Positions 23,011-31,690 of a DNA stretch of 64,000 nt are shown piece by piece. Numbering within the stretch: position 1 is the stretch's first letter; each line of letters opens with the position of its first letter. The position numbers and the translations under genes were made by a program. The DNA comes from Phycisphaeraceae bacterium (GTDB lineage Bacteria; Planctomycetota; Phycisphaerae; Phycisphaerales; SM1A02), in contig CP054178.1 of the NCBI GenBank assembly GCA_015709595.1, positions 1,617,205 through 1,681,204 on the forward strand, written 5' to 3'. The notes beneath the pieces were generated by a model. That model was given only the letters and a program-made list of their open reading frames with translations. It was not told where the DNA came from and did no database searches.

Positions 23011-23655
23011 ATGACCCATGTCCACGAAGACAACCTGATCGGTCGAATCGCCGCCAACGAAGCCGACGGCGCGGAATGGAAGGCGCTGGAGCAGCATGCC
23101 TCGTCGCACCCCGGGGCGTGGGAGCGTCTGGCCCGCGCCTTGCGCGATGAGTTGCAGGTGCGCGGCGCCTTGGCCGAGGCGCTGGACGCTGCTGATGGAG
23201 TGGAACTGCCGGAGCACGTGCCCGCCGAGTCGCCTCGACTGGCGTTCGGACACCACGGTGTGAGCATGTGGGGGGGGTGGGCGATGGCGGCGATGGTGGC
23301 GCTGGCGTGGTTCGGACTGTCGTTCTTCGCGCCTGATCGACCGGGGCTTTCGCCCGCCGCGGGCGGCGGGCCGTCCATCACGCAGGCCGACCTGTCCGCC
23401 GACGACGCCCTGAGGCAGTACGTGGAGCGCGGCGCCCGTGAGGGCCGCGTGCTGCAGGAGCTTCCCATGATCATGGTCGAGATGCGTCAGGACGACGGAT
23501 CGGGCCGCATGGACGTGGTGTACATTCGTCCGTTGCTGGAGCGTGCGCCCATCGAATCGGCCTACGAGCTGCGCCGCGACGAGCTGGGACGCCCCGCCCC
23601 CGGACGCATCGACCTGGCCACGTTCCAGAACCGGTCGAAGGAATCCGACACGTAA
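23011..23655 (+). CDS. Anti-sigma factor-like single-pass membrane protein
   Basis: A 214-residue protein with an N-terminal cytoplasmic helical region (LIGRIAANEADGAEWKALEQHASSHPGAWERL), a single membrane helix around residues 88-107 (WAMAAMVALAWFGLSFFAPD), and an outer domain of about 100 residues. Its position directly behind an ECF sigma gene, and the layout of small soluble part, one helix and outer sensor, are those of an anti-sigma factor. The start of the protein lacks the zinc-finger HxxxCxxC motif, so if it is an anti-sigma factor it is a zinc-free type. Its outer domain holds a beta-strand pair VLQELPMIMVEMR / MDVVYIRPLLER of unknown family. Confidence 0.7.
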   Translation: MTHVHEDNLIGRIAANEADGAEWKALEQHASSHPGAWERLARALRDELQVRGALAEALDAADGVELPEHVPAESPRLAFGHHGVSMWGGWAMAAMVALAWFGLSFFAPDRPGLSPAAGGGPSITQADLSADDALRQYVERGAREGRVLQELPMIMVEMRQDDGSGRMDVVYIRPLLERAPIESAYELRRDELGRPAPGRIDLATFQNRSKESDT

Positions 23656-23753
23656 GCCATCACCCGCACGCCTGACCGGACGGCGCCGCTCAGAAACGCC
23701 GTCCGTGAACTTGACGCCGACGATTCACCAACGCATTCACGGAGAAGCAAGCC

Positions 23754-25463
23754 ATGTTCGCCATGTCCCATCTCTTGTTTGTTCCCTTGGCCGCCGCCGC
23801 GGTGGCGGTCACGTCCGACCCGGTGTCCCCGTGTCCGACTCAGTCGGGCGACGGCCCGCGGGTGATCCGCGTCTCGCCGGAGCAGGCGGCCCGCTGGATG
23901 GGGCTGGACTCCGAGTCGCGCCTGTTCGTCGCTTCCGCGGTGGCGGACGAGTTTCAGCCGGCGGTCTTCCGCCGGGCGATGCTCCCCGAGCCGATGGTCT
24001 GGCGTGCGGCGTCGCTCCGTCCCCAGGACGTGGTCGTCAAGCGCGACGGGCAGTCCGTCACCCGGTCGAAGCGCGTGATCGTCGTCACCGACGAGAGCGG
24101 CGAGCTCAAGGTGGTGGACGAAAACGGCCAGGTGCAGGCGTTCCGCGACGGCAAGCCCGTGCCCCCCGAGCGCATCAAGCGGCAGGACGGCAAGATCATC
24201 ATCATGGATGAGAACGGCCAGGTGCTGCGTGAAGTGAGCGTCGGAGCGGGCGGCACGAAGGTTCGGATGGGCGACGTGGGGGCCGTCCTGAAGATGGAGA
24301 ACATGCCCGAGGGCGCCGTTCTCGAAGGCGTGCTGAAGATGGAGAATCTTCCCGAGGGCGCGTTCAAGGTGCTGGGGCTGGGTGCGAATCCCAAGCCGCG
24401 CATCGGCGTGTCGATGGGTCCGGTCGATCCGGCGCTGGCGGAGCACCTTGGCATCGACGCACAGGGCTCGTTCGTCATCACCTCGGTGGAGGACGGGCTG
24501 CCCGCCGCCAAGGCCGGGTTGCAGAAGAACGACATCGTGGTGCGCGTGAACGAGGGGACGGCGGAGCCGGACCGTCTGCGCGAGATTGTGTCGGGCAGCG
24601 AGCAGGGCGATGAGATCCGCATCCGCGTTCTGCGCAAGGGCGAGCCGAAGGACGTGGTCGTCAGGGTGGAGAATGTCGCCGACACGAACCACCCCATCCT
24701 GCGGCTGGACGCGCTGGACGGCAAGCTGGGCGACATCGAGGGCCGCATCCTGCGACTGATGCCGGAAGGCGCGCAGAAACTCCGCGAGTTCCGCGTCAAG
24801 GTGGATGGCGACCGTGATGTCGACTTCGACTTTGATTTCGACGTGGATCTCGATCATGACGCGGACTTCGACGTGCAGTTCGATCAGGATTTCATGCGGC
24901 ACTTCGACGCGATGAAGGAGTTCGACATTCAGATCGAAGGCGTTCCGCAGGAAGCGCTTCAGAAGCTGCGTGAGCGGATGAAGGCGGGCGGCGCTCGCCT
25001 GAAGGACACCTTCGACCACGAAACGATCCTCGACCTGCAGAAGCAGATGCACGGCGCCCAGGAGCACATCCTGCGCTTCATGGGCGAGCAGGGCGACTGG
25101 CGCGAGCGCATCCACAAGTCGATTCAGGAGGCCCTTCAGAGCAACCTGGCCGACAAGGTGGATGACGCGACGCGACGGGCCATCGAGCAGAAGGTGCGCG
25201 AAGCCCTGGACCAGGCGGGCAAGGCCGGCGAGCGCTTCACCCACGAGTGGAGGCCCGTCGAGAGGGGCGTGATGACCTTCGAACTGGCGCCCAGCAAGGA
25301 AGGGGGCCAGGTGATGATTCTGCCCGAGGCGGCGACCCGCGTGGGGATCGCGGCTCGTCCCGCCGTGACCATCGAGCATCGGCTGGAGGCGCTGGAGGCG
25401 CGACTGGCCAAGCTTGAAGCCCTGCTGGAGAAACTCGGACGCGACAGGCAGCCCCTGCCCTGA
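23754..25463 (+). CDS. Secreted PDZ-domain protein with Asp-rich repeat and coiled coil
   Basis: A 569-residue protein. A signal-like hydrophobic start (LLFVPLAAAAVAV) comes first. The middle has two EGxLKMEN-(L/M)PEGA repeats, then a PDZ domain at about residues 215-305 (IGVSMGPVDPALAEHLGI, FVITSVEDGLPAAKAGLQKNDIVVRVN). Near residues 355-383 alternating acidic residues (DVDFDFDFDVDLDHDADFD) form a possible calcium-binding or strongly acidic strand. The C-terminal part (residues 390-510) is predicted coiled coil. No trypsin-like catalytic triad is present, so it is a binding or scaffold PDZ protein and not a DegP-type protease. Third in the unit with the sigma and anti-sigma-like genes; likely an envelope-stress output or sensor. 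Confidence 0.8.
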   Translation: MFAMSHLLFVPLAAAAVAVTSDPVSPCPTQSGDGPRVIRVSPEQAARWMGLDSESRLFVASAVADEFQPAVFRRAMLPEPMVWRAASLRPQDVVVKRDGQSVTRSKRVIVVTDESGELKVVDENGQVQAFRDGKPVPPERIKRQDGKIIIMDENGQVLREVSVGAGGTKVRMGDVGAVLKMENMPEGAVLEGVLKMENLPEGAFKVLGLGANPKPRIGVSMGPVDPALAEHLGIDAQGSFVITSVEDGLPAAKAGLQKNDIVVRVNEGTAEPDRLREIVSGSEQGDEIRIRVLRKGEPKDVVVRVENVADTNHPILRLDALDGKLGDIEGRILRLMPEGAQKLREFRVKVDGDRDVDFDFDFDVDLDHDADFDVQFDQDFMRHFDAMKEFDIQIEGVPQEALQKLRERMKAGGARLKDTFDHETILDLQKQMHGAQEHILRFMGEQGDWRERIHKSIQEALQSNLADKVDDATRRAIEQKVREALDQAGKAGERFTHEWRPVERGVMTFELAPSKEGGQVMILPEAATRVGIAARPAVTIEHRLEALEARLAKLEALLEKLGRDRQPLP

Positions 25464-25513
25464 GCCGGGGACCGGACCTTGCGACGCGCCGGTGGATGAC
25501 ACTCACTCCAGCG

Positions 25514-25542
25514 ACACGCCCGCGGCCTGCCCGCGGGCGTGT
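25514..25542 (+). terminator. Terminator after the PDZ gene
   Basis: ACACGCCCGCGG-CCTGC-CCGCGGGCGTGT: 12 perfect pairs, then TGTTCC. Closes the sigma/anti-sigma/PDZ unit. Confidence 0.8.
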
Positions 25543-25618
25543 TGTTCCTGGCGCTGACCGCGAGCCCGCTCCGAGATCGTCGGCTGAGTTCCTCGTCCCG
25601 TCGCCGGTAGAATCCGTC

Positions 25619-25888
25619 GTGCCAACCTTGCGCTTCACCGAGAACATTCAGCGGCATGTCCCCTGCCCGACCAGGCAGGTGAGTGGCGCGACCGTGCGGG
25701 CCGCGCTGGACGCCTACTTCGCCGACAACGTCCGTGCTCGCGGCTACGTGCTGGATGAGGTCGGCTCGCTCCGTCAGCACATGGTGATATTCGTCGATGG
25801 ACGCCTGATCGCGGATCGTCGGACCCAATCCGACCCGGTTGACCCCGCCAGCGTGATCGACGTGATGCAGGCGCTGTCGGGGGGGTAA
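25619..25888 (+). CDS. MoaD/ThiS-like ubiquitin-fold sulfur carrier
   Basis: A small protein of 89 residues from GTG at 25619. TLRFTENIQRHVPCPTRQVS, ATVRAALDAYFADN and MVIFVDGRLIADR follow the beta-grasp pattern of MoaD/ThiS, and the protein ends in LSGG, the terminal Gly-Gly that is adenylated and turned into a thiocarboxylate in sulfur carriers. The frame is open upstream to 25496, but those residues are not family-like and overlap the terminator hairpin. No MoaE, ThiG or E1-type (MoeB/ThiF) gene is nearby. It sits 106 bases before the Asp-box propeller gene on the same strand. Confidence 0.78.
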   Translation: MPTLRFTENIQRHVPCPTRQVSGATVRAALDAYFADNVRARGYVLDEVGSLRQHMVIFVDGRLIADRRTQSDPVDPASVIDVMQALSGG

Positions 25889-25994
25889 TGGGCGCATGGC
25901 GGGCGCGCCCGATGCCTCGGCGCCCCGATCCGGTATCATTCGCCGCTTCGCCTCCCGCACACGCCCCGCGGGCGGCCGCGGGAGATACGCCAAC

Positions 25995-27113
25995 ATGGCC
26001 ACGCGCCTGCTTGTCTCGACCCGCAAGGGTCTCTTCACCGTCGATCGGAGCGCATCGGGTTGGAAGGTAACCCGCGAGCGATTCTTCGGCGATCATGTCG
26101 TCATCGCCGCGCACGACCCGCGCGACGGCGCCATCTACGCCGCCCTCAATCACGGACACTTCGGCAACAAGCTGCACCGGTCGGATGATGCCGGCGAGAC
26201 GTTCATCGAGATCGCCACGCCCGCCTACCCGCCCATGCCCGAAGGCGAGCAGGAAGTCGCTCACCCCTTCACCGGCAAGGTTATTCCGTGGAAGCTGCGC
26301 ATGATCTGGTCGATCGAGCCCGGCGCGGCCTCGCAGCCCGGTCGGCTCTGGTGCGGCACGCTGCCCGGCGGACTGTTCATCTCCAACGACCACGGGCAGA
26401 CCTGGTCGCTGGTGGACGACCTCTGGCGCCGGCCCGAACGGAAGGAATGGTTCGGCGGCGGGTTCGACGAGGCCGGCATTCACTCCATCTGCATCGACCC
26501 GCGCAACCCGGCTCACGTGATCGTGGGCATCTCCTGCGGCGGGGCGTGGCGCACCGAGAACGATGGCGGAAACTGGACCATCTCCGCCAAGGGCATGCGC
26601 GCCGAGTACATGCCCCCGGAAAGGGCCTACGAGGAAAACTCGCAGGATCCGCACATCGTCGTGCGCTGTGCCGGTCAGCCCGACAAACTCTGGTCGCAGC
26701 ACCACAACGGCATCTTCCGCACCGTGGACAACGCACGCACGTGGACGGAGGTTACGGGCGTGCAGCCGTCGGTCTTCGGCTTCGCGTGTGCTGTCCATCC
26801 GACCAACGGCGACATCGCCTGGTTTGTGCCCGCGCAGAAGGATGAAAAGCGCGTGCCGGTGCGCGGGCAGGTGGTGGTGACGCGCACCACCGATGGCGGG
26901 AGATCGTTCGACACGCTGCGGAAAGGGCTGCCGCAGGAGTTCGCCTACGACCTGGTCTTCCGCCACGCGCTGGACGTGGATGAATCGGGCCAGCGGCTCG
27001 CCTTCGGCTCCACCACCGGCTCCCTGTGGACCAGCGAAGACGGCGGCGACTCGTGGCAGACCGTCTCCACGCATCTGCCGCCCATCTACGCCGTGCGGTT
27101 CATCAAGGAGTGA
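25995..27113 (+). CDS. Asp-box (BNR-repeat) beta-propeller protein, sialidase-like fold
   Basis: A 372-residue protein starting MATRLLVSTRKGLFTVDRS with no signal peptide, so probably cytoplasmic. It holds six Asp-box-like motifs spread along its length (RSDDAGETF, ISNDHGQTW, RTENDGGNW, RTVDNARTW, RTTDGGRSF, TSEDGGDSW), giving a six-bladed propeller of the exo-alpha-sialidase-like or photosystem-stability-factor type. A sialidase catalytic Arg triad is not obvious. ATG at 25995 is preferred to a 33-residue upstream extension. The MoaD/ThiS-like gene upstream is a recurrent partner of such propellers in my recollection of bacterial genomes, suggesting a sulfur-carrier-linked function. Confidence 0.82.
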   Translation: MATRLLVSTRKGLFTVDRSASGWKVTRERFFGDHVVIAAHDPRDGAIYAALNHGHFGNKLHRSDDAGETFIEIATPAYPPMPEGEQEVAHPFTGKVIPWKLRMIWSIEPGAASQPGRLWCGTLPGGLFISNDHGQTWSLVDDLWRRPERKEWFGGGFDEAGIHSICIDPRNPAHVIVGISCGGAWRTENDGGNWTISAKGMRAEYMPPERAYEENSQDPHIVVRCAGQPDKLWSQHHNGIFRTVDNARTWTEVTGVQPSVFGFACAVHPTNGDIAWFVPAQKDEKRVPVRGQVVVTRTTDGGRSFDTLRKGLPQEFAYDLVFRHALDVDESGQRLAFGSTTGSLWTSEDGGDSWQTVSTHLPPIYAVRFIKE

Positions 27114-27143
27114 CGCATCGCGCCGGATCGGGACAGGATTGCG

Positions 27144-28601
27144 TCAGGGGAGAGGCGACGGCATCAGCGCGACCCGACCGGCCCGTCTGTCCACCAGCAG
27201 AAAGCCCACCAGGGCGCCATCCGTGCGCGACAGCACGCATGCGCCATGCATCGAGGCGTCGAACCCCATCGCCTCGTCGATGCGCCAGCCGTCGTTCCGT
27301 GTGGTGAGCCGCGCCGCCGCCAGCGGTATCGGCGCCGCCGTGCTGTCCGCCACGATCAGGCAGTCCTCCGGCGCCTCCGGACGGCGCAGGGCGGATTTCG
27401 GCCACGGTCGTCCGATGACTGGCGATGAGAGCATCGCCAGTCCGCCCTGCTCCCACGTCGGGTTGGTGAGTGGAACGGATTGGCCCGCTACCTCCAGCGA
27501 CGCCGTGCCGGCGCGGGCGTCCGCCGCCGGCTTGAGCAGGTCCGCCGGGCCGATCAGTCCGCCCTCGATGGGAAGCACCCACCCCGTGCGCGATTCGTTC
27601 GATCGGAAGACCCTTCCCTCGCGCCACGCCAGTTGCGCTCGCTCCGGGGCAGGCAACGGCGCGCCGGGAGGCAGCAGCGCGGAGCCGATGGGCACCGCCG
27701 GATCCCACTCCAGCCATTCCTTCTGCGGCTCGGGCGCACAGGCGAAGCGGTGACCCGTGCGCACCGGCTGGCCGCCGTCGCGCGGGGTGGCCAGCGACAC
27801 GCCGCCGATCATCAGCGACGCCAGCGAGTCCATCTCCATCGAGACGCCGGTGATGCCCACGTTGAACTTCGCTCCGCCGCTGTCCCAGAAGCGCGTGCGC
27901 TCGCGGACCAGCGCGGCATAGGCCTGCTCGACGTGGACACGGGCCTCAACAGCGCTCCCATCGCTGGCCAGCCCCACCGAGAGCACCGTGCCGATGCGCA
28001 CCTGCCGATACATCACCGGCCCGCCCGGCTGCAGCGAGCCGCGGTTCTTCGCCTGCAGCACGATCTCGAGGTCGCCCGGGAAGACTTCCTCCACGACGGG
28101 CGGATCGGACAGCCCCACGAACTCGCGCCGCGGGTCGGCGGCGGGGTCGTCGCCGGGTTTCACCGCGACCCACCGCGGGCCGACGACTGTGTCCAGGCCG
28201 GTCACCCCGCTCGGGCCGACGCGAGGGCGCACGATCCAGAACTGCGTGCCCTGTCGGGCGATCCGCCCGGCGTGCGAGCGCAGCGTGACGGTGACCTGTA
28301 CGCCCTCGAGCGATGGAACAAGGTCGATGTGCTCCACGCGCCCGACCACGATCCCGCGATGGCGGACCTCATCGCCGATCTTCAGACCGTGCCCCTGGTC
28401 GAACAGCACCACGAGGCGCTCGCCGCGCATCGTCCACGCCTGCCAGCCCAGGTACCCGACGAAGAGCAGCGCCAGCAGCGGAACCACCCACGCCCACGAG
28501 GTGCGGCGCTCGACCGTCACGATGGCGCGCGGAAGCGATGGCGCCGCCGACCCCGCAGTCGCGGGCGAAGTGGACGGTGCTGGCGAAGCCGGCGTGCTCA
28601 C
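27144..28601 (-). CDS. MCE/PqiB-like membrane protein
   Basis: A 485-residue protein with one N-terminal membrane helix (SWAWVVPLLALLFVGYLGW) and at least two MCE (mammalian cell entry) domains: GLKIGDEVRHRGIVVGRVEHI and, later, GGPVMYRQVRIGTVLSVGL, each with the G-D-x-V-x-x-x-G-x-x-V-G-x-V pattern. This is the PqiB/YebT/MlaD fold, which forms hexameric tubes that carry lipids between membranes. It overlaps the PqiA-like gene upstream by 4 bases (ATGA). The C-terminal third (after about residue 300) is not MCE-like: it has WLEWDPAVPIG and repeated short beta segments and may be a separate domain unique to this lineage. Confidence 0.88.
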   Translation of the reverse strand: MSTPASPAPSTSPATAGSAAPSLPRAIVTVERRTSWAWVVPLLALLFVGYLGWQAWTMRGERLVVLFDQGHGLKIGDEVRHRGIVVGRVEHIDLVPSLEGVQVTVTLRSHAGRIARQGTQFWIVRPRVGPSGVTGLDTVVGPRWVAVKPGDDPAADPRREFVGLSDPPVVEEVFPGDLEIVLQAKNRGSLQPGGPVMYRQVRIGTVLSVGLASDGSAVEARVHVEQAYAALVRERTRFWDSGGAKFNVGITGVSMEMDSLASLMIGGVSLATPRDGGQPVRTGHRFACAPEPQKEWLEWDPAVPIGSALLPPGAPLPAPERAQLAWREGRVFRSNESRTGWVLPIEGGLIGPADLLKPAADARAGTASLEVAGQSVPLTNPTWEQGGLAMLSSPVIGRPWPKSALRRPEAPEDCLIVADSTAAPIPLAAARLTTRNDGWRIDEAMGFDASMHGACVLSRTDGALVGFLLVDRRAGRVALMPSPLP

Positions 28602-29266
28602 GTCCTCGTCTCCGGCAGGGTGGTTTCATTCGCTTGACCTTCCGCGACCGGAATGTCATCCCACAGCGTGTGCGGATCGAACGTCGCCGTCGCCAGCAGA
28701 CTGAGGATCACCACGCCGGTGAAGGCCAGCGCCCCCGGCCCGGCCGAGAGCTCGATGTTCGACCCCAGCTTCACCGCCGACACCAGAACCGCCACGGCGA
28801 GCACGTCCAGCATGCCCCAGCGGCCGGTCCACTCGACGAAGCGGTAGGTCCGGGCGCGATGACGGTCGCTCGTCACCACGCGCCCGGTGGAGAGGGCCAG
28901 CAGACCGGCGAGTTTGGCCAGGGGCAGAATGACCGAACAGAGCAGCACGATCACGCCCACCCAGAAGTGGCCCTCGGTCAGCAGCGTCGCCGTGCCGTCG
29001 AGGATGCTCGACTCGTTGGTTCTTCCCAGTTGCGCCAGCCGCATGATGGGCATGGTGACGGCGAAGGGGTAGAGAATGAGCGCCGCCAGCGCGATCGCCG
29101 CCGTGCGCGACCCGCTTCGAAGCCGATCCGTGGGGGCGTGAATGACGGTGCGGCATCGGGCGCAACGGGCCCGCTGACCCGGCGCGAGCACCGGCGACCA
29201 CTGCGCCAGCCCGCAGCAGGGGCAGCACCGGATCAGGTCGGATGGTTGGCGTTCGGGCGCGGGCAT
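28598..29266 (-). CDS. PqiA-like paraquat-inducible membrane protein, single-domain
   Basis: A 222-residue inner-membrane protein. The N-terminus has two zinc-type CxxC pairs (CCPCCG and RCARC), then four membrane helices (AIALAALILYPFAVTMPIM, VGVIVLLCSVILPLAKLAG, VLAVAVLVSAVKLG, FTGVVILSLLATATFDPHTL). E. coli PqiA carries this unit twice in a protein of about 417 residues; this one has a single copy, as in other half-size members. It is coupled to the PqiB-like gene downstream by ATGA, forming the usual PqiAB set for lipid transport across the envelope. Confidence 0.87.
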   Translation of the reverse strand: MPAPERQPSDLIRCCPCCGLAQWSPVLAPGQRARCARCRTVIHAPTDRLRSGSRTAAIALAALILYPFAVTMPIMRLAQLGRTNESSILDGTATLLTEGHFWVGVIVLLCSVILPLAKLAGLLALSTGRVVTSDRHRARTYRFVEWTGRWGMLDVLAVAVLVSAVKLGSNIELSAGPGALAFTGVVILSLLATATFDPHTLWDDIPVAEGQANETTLPETRT

Positions 29267-29373
29267 GACGACGGTCCCGGAATGATTGGGAACCTGCCTT
29301 CAAGCGTACCACAACCAGCCGTGTGGGGAGGCGGCCATCGATCCGTCACGGGCGTCGAAAACCCGACCGCGGT

Positions 29374-30291
29374 CTACATCGTGGAGTCGCCTGATGCTCC
29401 ACTGGCGGCGGCGGCGCCGGGGGGCGGGGCGTTCATCAGCTCCTCGATGATGCCCAGCCGGTCGATGACATGCTGCATGGTGGCGGGTCGCTTCTGGGGG
29501 TCCAGTTCCACACAGTCGAGAACCAGCTTTGACAGGACGGAGTGGACTCGCGGGTTCTTCTCGTGGGGGGGGACCGGCCGTTCGATCATCGATTCGTCGA
29601 CGGCTCCCTTCACCAGCGAGCCGTTGCTGCTGTCGCTGCCCTTGCCCTTGGGGGGCATGGCGGTGGGGACCACCTCGCGCACCAGCACCCAGTACATGGT
29701 GGCCCCCAGGTTGTAGATGTCGGTCTGCGGCGTGATCTCGCGCCGGAAGGCCTGCTCAGGAGCCATGTACCCGGGCGTGCCCTGGATTCGCTTCTTGATG
29801 GTGCCGACCGGGCATGACTGGCCCAGGTCGATGATCTTGGCCATGCCGCCTTCGGTCACCAGCACGTTGCTGGGCTTCATGTCAGCGTGGACCCAGTTCC
29901 GCTGGTGCATGTGAGCCAGCCCCTGGGCCATCTGTCTGAAGATGCGGACCGCCGCCAGCGACGTGCGCGGCAGGCGCTGATCCAGCGGCAACCCGTCCAC
30001 CAGCTCCATCAGCAGCACGTAGTCGGTCACGCGGAAGAACTTGCGGTGCTTGATGAGACGGACGACGCGCCGGATGTTGGGGTGATCCAGCTTGGAGCCG
30101 ATGATGTATTCCTGCTCGCACTGGTCGAGGAACCGCTGATCCTTGTCGGTGACCTTGTGGACCTGCTTCAGGGCCCAGACCTGCTTGGTCTTGAGATCCT
30201 GAACGGCGTACAGCTCAGACGCGGCACCCTTGCCGATCTCAGCCAAGACCCGATAACCGGCAATATGTCGTCCTGGAGCGACTGATGCCAT
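29374..30291 (-). CDS. Ser/Thr protein kinase with non-RD, DLG active site
   Basis: A kinase of 305 residues from ATG at 30291 (350 from the upstream GTG at 30426; ATG at 30360 is a third choice). Visible elements: YRVLAEIGKGAASELYAV loop, VWALKQV with Lys42, and APEQ. Two catalytic elements are unusual: the loop reads VHADMKPSNVL, with Ala where Arg stands in RD kinases, and the metal motif is DLG (residues 155-157) in place of DFG. The Asp and Asn of the catalytic loop are kept, so activity is possible. The end is Ala/Pro-rich with no membrane helix, so it is cytosolic. No partner gene is adjacent. Confidence 0.85.
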   Translation of the reverse strand: MASVAPGRHIAGYRVLAEIGKGAASELYAVQDLKTKQVWALKQVHKVTDKDQRFLDQCEQEYIIGSKLDHPNIRRVVRLIKHRKFFRVTDYVLLMELVDGLPLDQRLPRTSLAAVRIFRQMAQGLAHMHQRNWVHADMKPSNVLVTEGGMAKIIDLGQSCPVGTIKKRIQGTPGYMAPEQAFRREITPQTDIYNLGATMYWVLVREVVPTAMPPKGKGSDSSNGSLVKGAVDESMIERPVPPHEKNPRVHSVLSKLVLDCVELDPQKRPATMQHVIDRLGIIEELMNAPPPGAAAASGASGDSTM

Positions 30292-30597
30292 GGGAAAGGT
30301 CGGAACACTCGTGCCCGCGCCCGAAGAAGTGACCACGTGACATCGGGGAGGGCGGATCATGATGCGGATCGGCTCTCCTCGTCCGATCCGTTTGTCAAAT
30401 CGAGACTTACGTCCCCCTATACGCACGCCTTCGGGCGATGGTTGTACCTTCCTCCCGTGATGGCGAGAATGCCATCAGGTCGGATCGTCCATCGGGTTCG
30501 GCGACTTGAGGCAGATGGCGCAATGACATGCGGGCGTTCACAGCCCCAATCCGCTCGAACCATTCATCCCGTAGAGTACGGGAGATTGGACATTTGT
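30292..30597. other. Gap between kinase start and amidase end
   Basis: Contains possible alternative starts for the kinase (30360, 30426). A hairpin TCCCGTA-GAG-TACGGGA at 30567-30583, just behind the amidase stop on the minus strand, may be its terminator, although no T-run follows. No credible gene. Confidence 0.5.
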
Positions 30598-31290
30598 TCA
30601 ACGGGGCAGAGGCAGGAGCCGCTCACGAAACGCCGCCTCGGGAAAAAACCGACCCGGGCTGCGGACCGAGGCCACCTCGCGGTGGAGCCACACCCGCTCG
30701 GCGGGAATGCCGAAGCGTCGCTGCAGATCCCGCACCAGGCGCACCAGCGACTCGATCTGGTGATCGGTGAACGCGCGTGACTCGCCGTTGCCCACCAGGC
30801 AGATGGCGATGGAGTGCTGGTTGTGCCACGACGCGTCAGGCCCCAGCGCGTGGGCGCCGGGCAGTTGTTCCGCCCAGCGGTAACCGATCGCGACCTCGCC
30901 CTCGCTCATGCCCGACCCGTTGCCGATCACGAAGTGATAGCCCAGTCCGTCCAATCCGTGCGACACGTGCTGGCGATGAAGCGTGGTCGCGTCGCCCGCC
31001 GGTCCGCCCGAGTGGTGAATCACGATTCCGCCCCATCGACCCGAGTCGATCGGAACGCGCGTCTCGAACAGCGCGGAGTCGGACGATCCCCCGATCGCCA
31101 CGCCCGGCCCCAGCATCGGCAGCGCCACCTGCTCGCCTCGCGAGCCGTCCGCCAGCAGCAGCAGCCCGCACGCCCCCGTCATGGCGGCCAGAAACACGCC
31201 CCACACCGTGCGGGCGCGCCGATTGACCGACGCCGGGGCGGCGCTCCGTTTCGGGCGCGAGGAGCGCGACGCGGGACGACTTGGTTTCAT
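30598..31290 (-). CDS. N-acetylmuramoyl-L-alanine amidase/PGRP-like protein
   Basis: A 230-residue amidase_2-type protein that hydrolyses the bond between MurNAc and L-Ala in peptidoglycan. After a basic N-terminus and one membrane helix ([20 protein letters not shown]), the catalytic domain shows [20 protein letters not shown] with the first zinc His, [33 protein letters not shown] and [10 protein letters not shown] with a later zinc His. The Cys of a T7-lysozyme-type third ligand is not clear here. It is anchored or exported. Start choice: GTG at 31314 adds 8 residues; ATG at 31290 was taken. It stands alone between the kinase and metK. Confidence 0.85.
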   Translation of the reverse strand: MKPSRPASRSSRPKRSAAPASVNRRARTVWGVFLAAMTGACGLLLLADGSRGEQVALPMLGPGVAIGGSSDSALFETRVPIDSGRWGGIVIHHSGGPAGDATTLHRQHVSHGLDGLGYHFVIGNGSGMSEGEVAIGYRWAEQLPGAHALGPDASWHNQHSIAICLVGNGESRAFTDHQIESLVRLVRDLQRRFGIPAERVWLHREVASVRSPGRFFPEAAFRERLLPLPR

Positions 31291-31690
31291 GGACGTGCTG
31301 GTCGCTCGGCTCACCGGGGTCTCATCCGTGATGACGCGGTGCGGAATCGTAGCGATTGTTCGGACGCGTGACGCGCCGAGGGGTCCATCGACGCAGCGAC
31401 CGAAAACTCTTTCAAATCGGATCGCGCACGCTTCTCGGACGCAGCAGCCGATCGATGGCGCGGCTGATGCGCGTCACCTCACTGCGGCCGGTTCTCGCTC
31501 GACGCGAGTGGCGCGTGGAGAGATCACGCCACCTGTCGGGCGTCGCCAGCCAGCGCATCCCGCGGTATCATCCGCGCGTTGCCATCTTCACACGGACGGT
31601 CTACCATCGATGATTCATCCGATCATCCGGATGAACGAATGGATACGTCCGACCCCCTGCCTTTCTTCGACCCTGGATGGGAGACTTCGC
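31291..31690. other. Divergent region upstream of metK
   Basis: About 400 bases between the divergent amidase and metK. I see TATCAT at 31566, a possible -10 without a clear -35, and the hairpin TTCATCCG-ATCATC-CGGATGAA at 31614-31635, about 55 bases before the start. The ribosome binding site is GGGAGA. I looked for SAM-I (AGAGNNGGNGGAGGGA), SAM-II and SAH riboswitch cores and saw none. Confidence 0.5.
31614..31635 (+). promoter_or_regulatory. Hairpin in metK leader
   Basis: TTCATCCG pairs perfectly with CGGATGAA across a 6-base loop, 55 bases upstream of the metK ATG. Function not known; it could stabilise the leader or bind a regulator. Confidence 0.35.

Noticed and set aside
23562-25502. 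Long minus-strand frame opposite the PDZ gene
   Set aside because: A 646-residue shadow caused by GC-rich codons; no family motif, while the plus frame has a PDZ domain.
30598-31314. GTG start at 31314 for the amidase
   Set aside because: Possible, but ATG 31290 is preferred because the added 8 residues are not needed and no ribosome binding site favours GTG.
31181-31690. N-terminal extension of metK to 31181
   Set aside because: The extra 170 residues have no family similarity and overlap the amidase gene; ribosome binding site and conserved start are at 31691.
31291-31690. SAM or SAH riboswitch before metK
   Set aside because: No recognisable core motif of SAM-I, SAM-II or SAH types; only a simple hairpin.
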